Shown here: piece after piece, positions 63,082 through 64,000 of the stretch
Numbering within the stretch: the stretch's first letter is position 1
Layout of the letters: each line of letters opens with the position of its first letter
Origin: Neobacillus sp. PS3-40
GTDB taxonomy: Bacteria; Bacillota; Bacilli; Bacillales; Cytobacillaceae
DNA length: 64,000 nt
Reading direction: 5' to 3'
NCBI RefSeq assembly: GCF_030915485.1
Contig: NZ_CP133266.1
Coordinates: 62,001 to 126,000 of the forward strand
Position numbers and translations under genes: made by a program
The notes under the pieces: model-generated
The model's database searches: none
What the model was told of the DNA's origin: nothing
What the model saw: the letters and a program-made list of their open reading frames with translations, nothing else

Positions 63082-64000
63082 ACCATTAATAACCATTAAA
63101 TGGGATAACGATTCATTAATCTTGATAGACCAAACGCTTTTGCCGAATAAAATCGTTTATGAAGATTTTCAAACTGCTGAAGGAGTTTGGGATGCGATTC
63201 GGGTAATGAAGGTCCGGGGTGCACCTGCAATTGGAGTTGCGGCAGCATATGGTGTTTATCTAGGAATTAAAAACGCATCTGCAGAGTCTATTGATCAGTT
63301 TTTGGAATATCTCGGTAAAGTTACGAGCTATTTGGCCACTTCACGTCCAACCGCTGTAAACTTATTTTGGGCACTTGAAAGAATGGAAAATACAGCAAAA
63401 GCAAATAAGCATTTACCTGTTAACCAACTAAAAGAGAGACTTCTAGAAGAAGCAATCCTCATTCACCGAGAAGATGAAGAAATTAACCGAAGAATTGGGG
63501 AAAATGCCCTTACATTATTAAAAGACGGAATGGGTTTATTAACTCATTGCAATGCTGGGGCGCTAGCAACTACAAAGTACGGGACTGCAACAGCTCCGAT
63601 GTATCTTGCAAAAGAAAAAGGGTGGGATCTAAAGATATATTCTGATGAAACCCGTCCACGGTTACAAGGCTCAACTTTAACAGCACTGGAATTGCAAAAG
63701 GCGGGCATTGATGTTACGGTCATCACTGATAATATGGCAGCAGTCGTTATGTCGCAGGGAAAAATTGATGCTGTTATTGTTGGAACTGACAGGGTTGCCG
63801 CAAATGGCGACGTTGCCAACAAAATTGGAACGTTAGGTGTGTCTATTCTGGCAAAATACTATAGTATTCCTTTCTATGTTGCGGCCCCAACTCCTACAAT
63901 CGATTTAAGGACCGAAACAGGCAAGGACATCCCGATAGAGGAACGCGATGCATCTGAAGTTATAAATCGTTTCGGCCAATTATCTGCACCAGTTGGCATA
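63074..64000 (+). CDS. mtnA: S-methyl-5-thioribose-1-phosphate isomerase (cut by window end)
   Basis: ATG 63074 overlaps mtnK by 8 bases. The visible 309 residues show the family pattern: [35 protein letters not shown] (active-site Cys), [18 protein letters not shown] and [18 protein letters not shown] (catalytic Asp). It converts methylthioribose-1-phosphate to the ribulose form, the step after MtnK. About 40 residues lie beyond the window. Confidence 0.95.
   Translation, partial: MTEPLITIKWDNDSLILIDQTLLPNKIVYEDFQTAEGVWDAIRVMKVRGAPAIGVAAAYGVYLGIKNASAESIDQFLEYLGKVTSYLATSRPTAVNLFWALERMENTAKANKHLPVNQLKERLLEEAILIHREDEEINRRIGENALTLLKDGMGLLTHCNAGALATTKYGTATAPMYLAKEKGWDLKIYSDETRPRLQGSTLTALELQKAGIDVTVITDNMAAVVMSQGKIDAVIVGTDRVAANGDVANKIGTLGVSILAKYYSIPFYVAAPTPTIDLRTETGKDIPIEERDASEVINRFGQLSAPVGI

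Overview
The window is AT-rich, low-GC Firmicute DNA that I read as Bacillaceae chromosome, most likely Bacillus or Neobacillus-like. The genus is an inference. The supporting genes are a Spo0E-family sporulation phosphatase, a des-desK-desR cold-membrane module, a VmlR-type ABC-F protein, narGHJI, mtnKA and a T-box-controlled ilvA. Starts often use TTG or GTG with strong AGGAGG-type ribosome binding sites. No rRNA, tRNA, CRISPR array, prophage or origin was seen.

Layout. 0-6.5 kb: a PadR-type repressor cut by the window edge, a broken zinc-ribbon gene, a nuclease-like/winged-helix protein, a YczE-type membrane protein, a secreted serpin and an MFS exporter. 6.7-9.9 kb: a c-di-GMP-I riboswitch with terminator ahead of an unknown helical protein, an EAL-domain phosphodiesterase and a chemotaxis receptor. 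10-16.7 kb: a small membrane protein, a vmlR-like antibiotic-resistance gene behind a leader-peptide attenuator, a TetR/MFS pair sharing an operator, and a fabF paralogue. 17-20.1 kb: an XRE regulator between two membrane proteins, then a zinc-free MDR oxidoreductase. 20.8-28.4 kb: three small accessory genes followed by narGHJI, with a dispersed repeat between narJ and narI. 28.8-38.8 kb: decayed fragments, pepF, an M20 amidohydrolase, a second chemotaxis receptor, a 2-hydroxyacid dehydrogenase, an acetamidase-like protein and an alpha/beta hydrolase. 38.8-40.1 kb: a tnpB-only IS200/IS605-type element.

40.4-43.4 kb is a sulfur (possibly selenium) handling module: a rhodanese and a CoA-disulfide reductase-rhodanese-TusA fusion, each behind an ATACC-type palindromic operator resembling CsoR/CstR sites. 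They are followed by a HesB/IscA-like gene with an in-frame TGA exactly where the family has Cys or Sec (G-U-G-G-P). I consider this a probable selenoprotein and the most interesting item in the window. 43.5-52.4 kb is an accessory-looking stretch of small genes, a type I holin-like toxin, an anion permease, an unknown membrane pair, T-box/ilvA and an MFS transporter. 52.8-64 kb holds an EamA transporter, des/desK/desR, small conserved genes, a VanY-type lipoprotein carboxypeptidase, a Spo0E-like protein, a DCC protein, GNAT and methyltransferase genes, mtnK and the start of mtnA.

Between genes the window is rich in multi-hairpin repeats. Family A is about 100 bp with three hairpins; it occurs seven times, one copy inside the nar operon and three in tandem. 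Family B (two copies) has paired ends and a variable middle. Family C resembles the 3' part of type I toxin-antitoxin loci. Family D is a two-copy hairpin. Two 52-bp-period arrays of terminator-like hairpins are also present. Regulation visible in sequence includes a riboswitch, a T-box, an antibiotic-type attenuator, a probably leaderless tetR and several palindromic operators.
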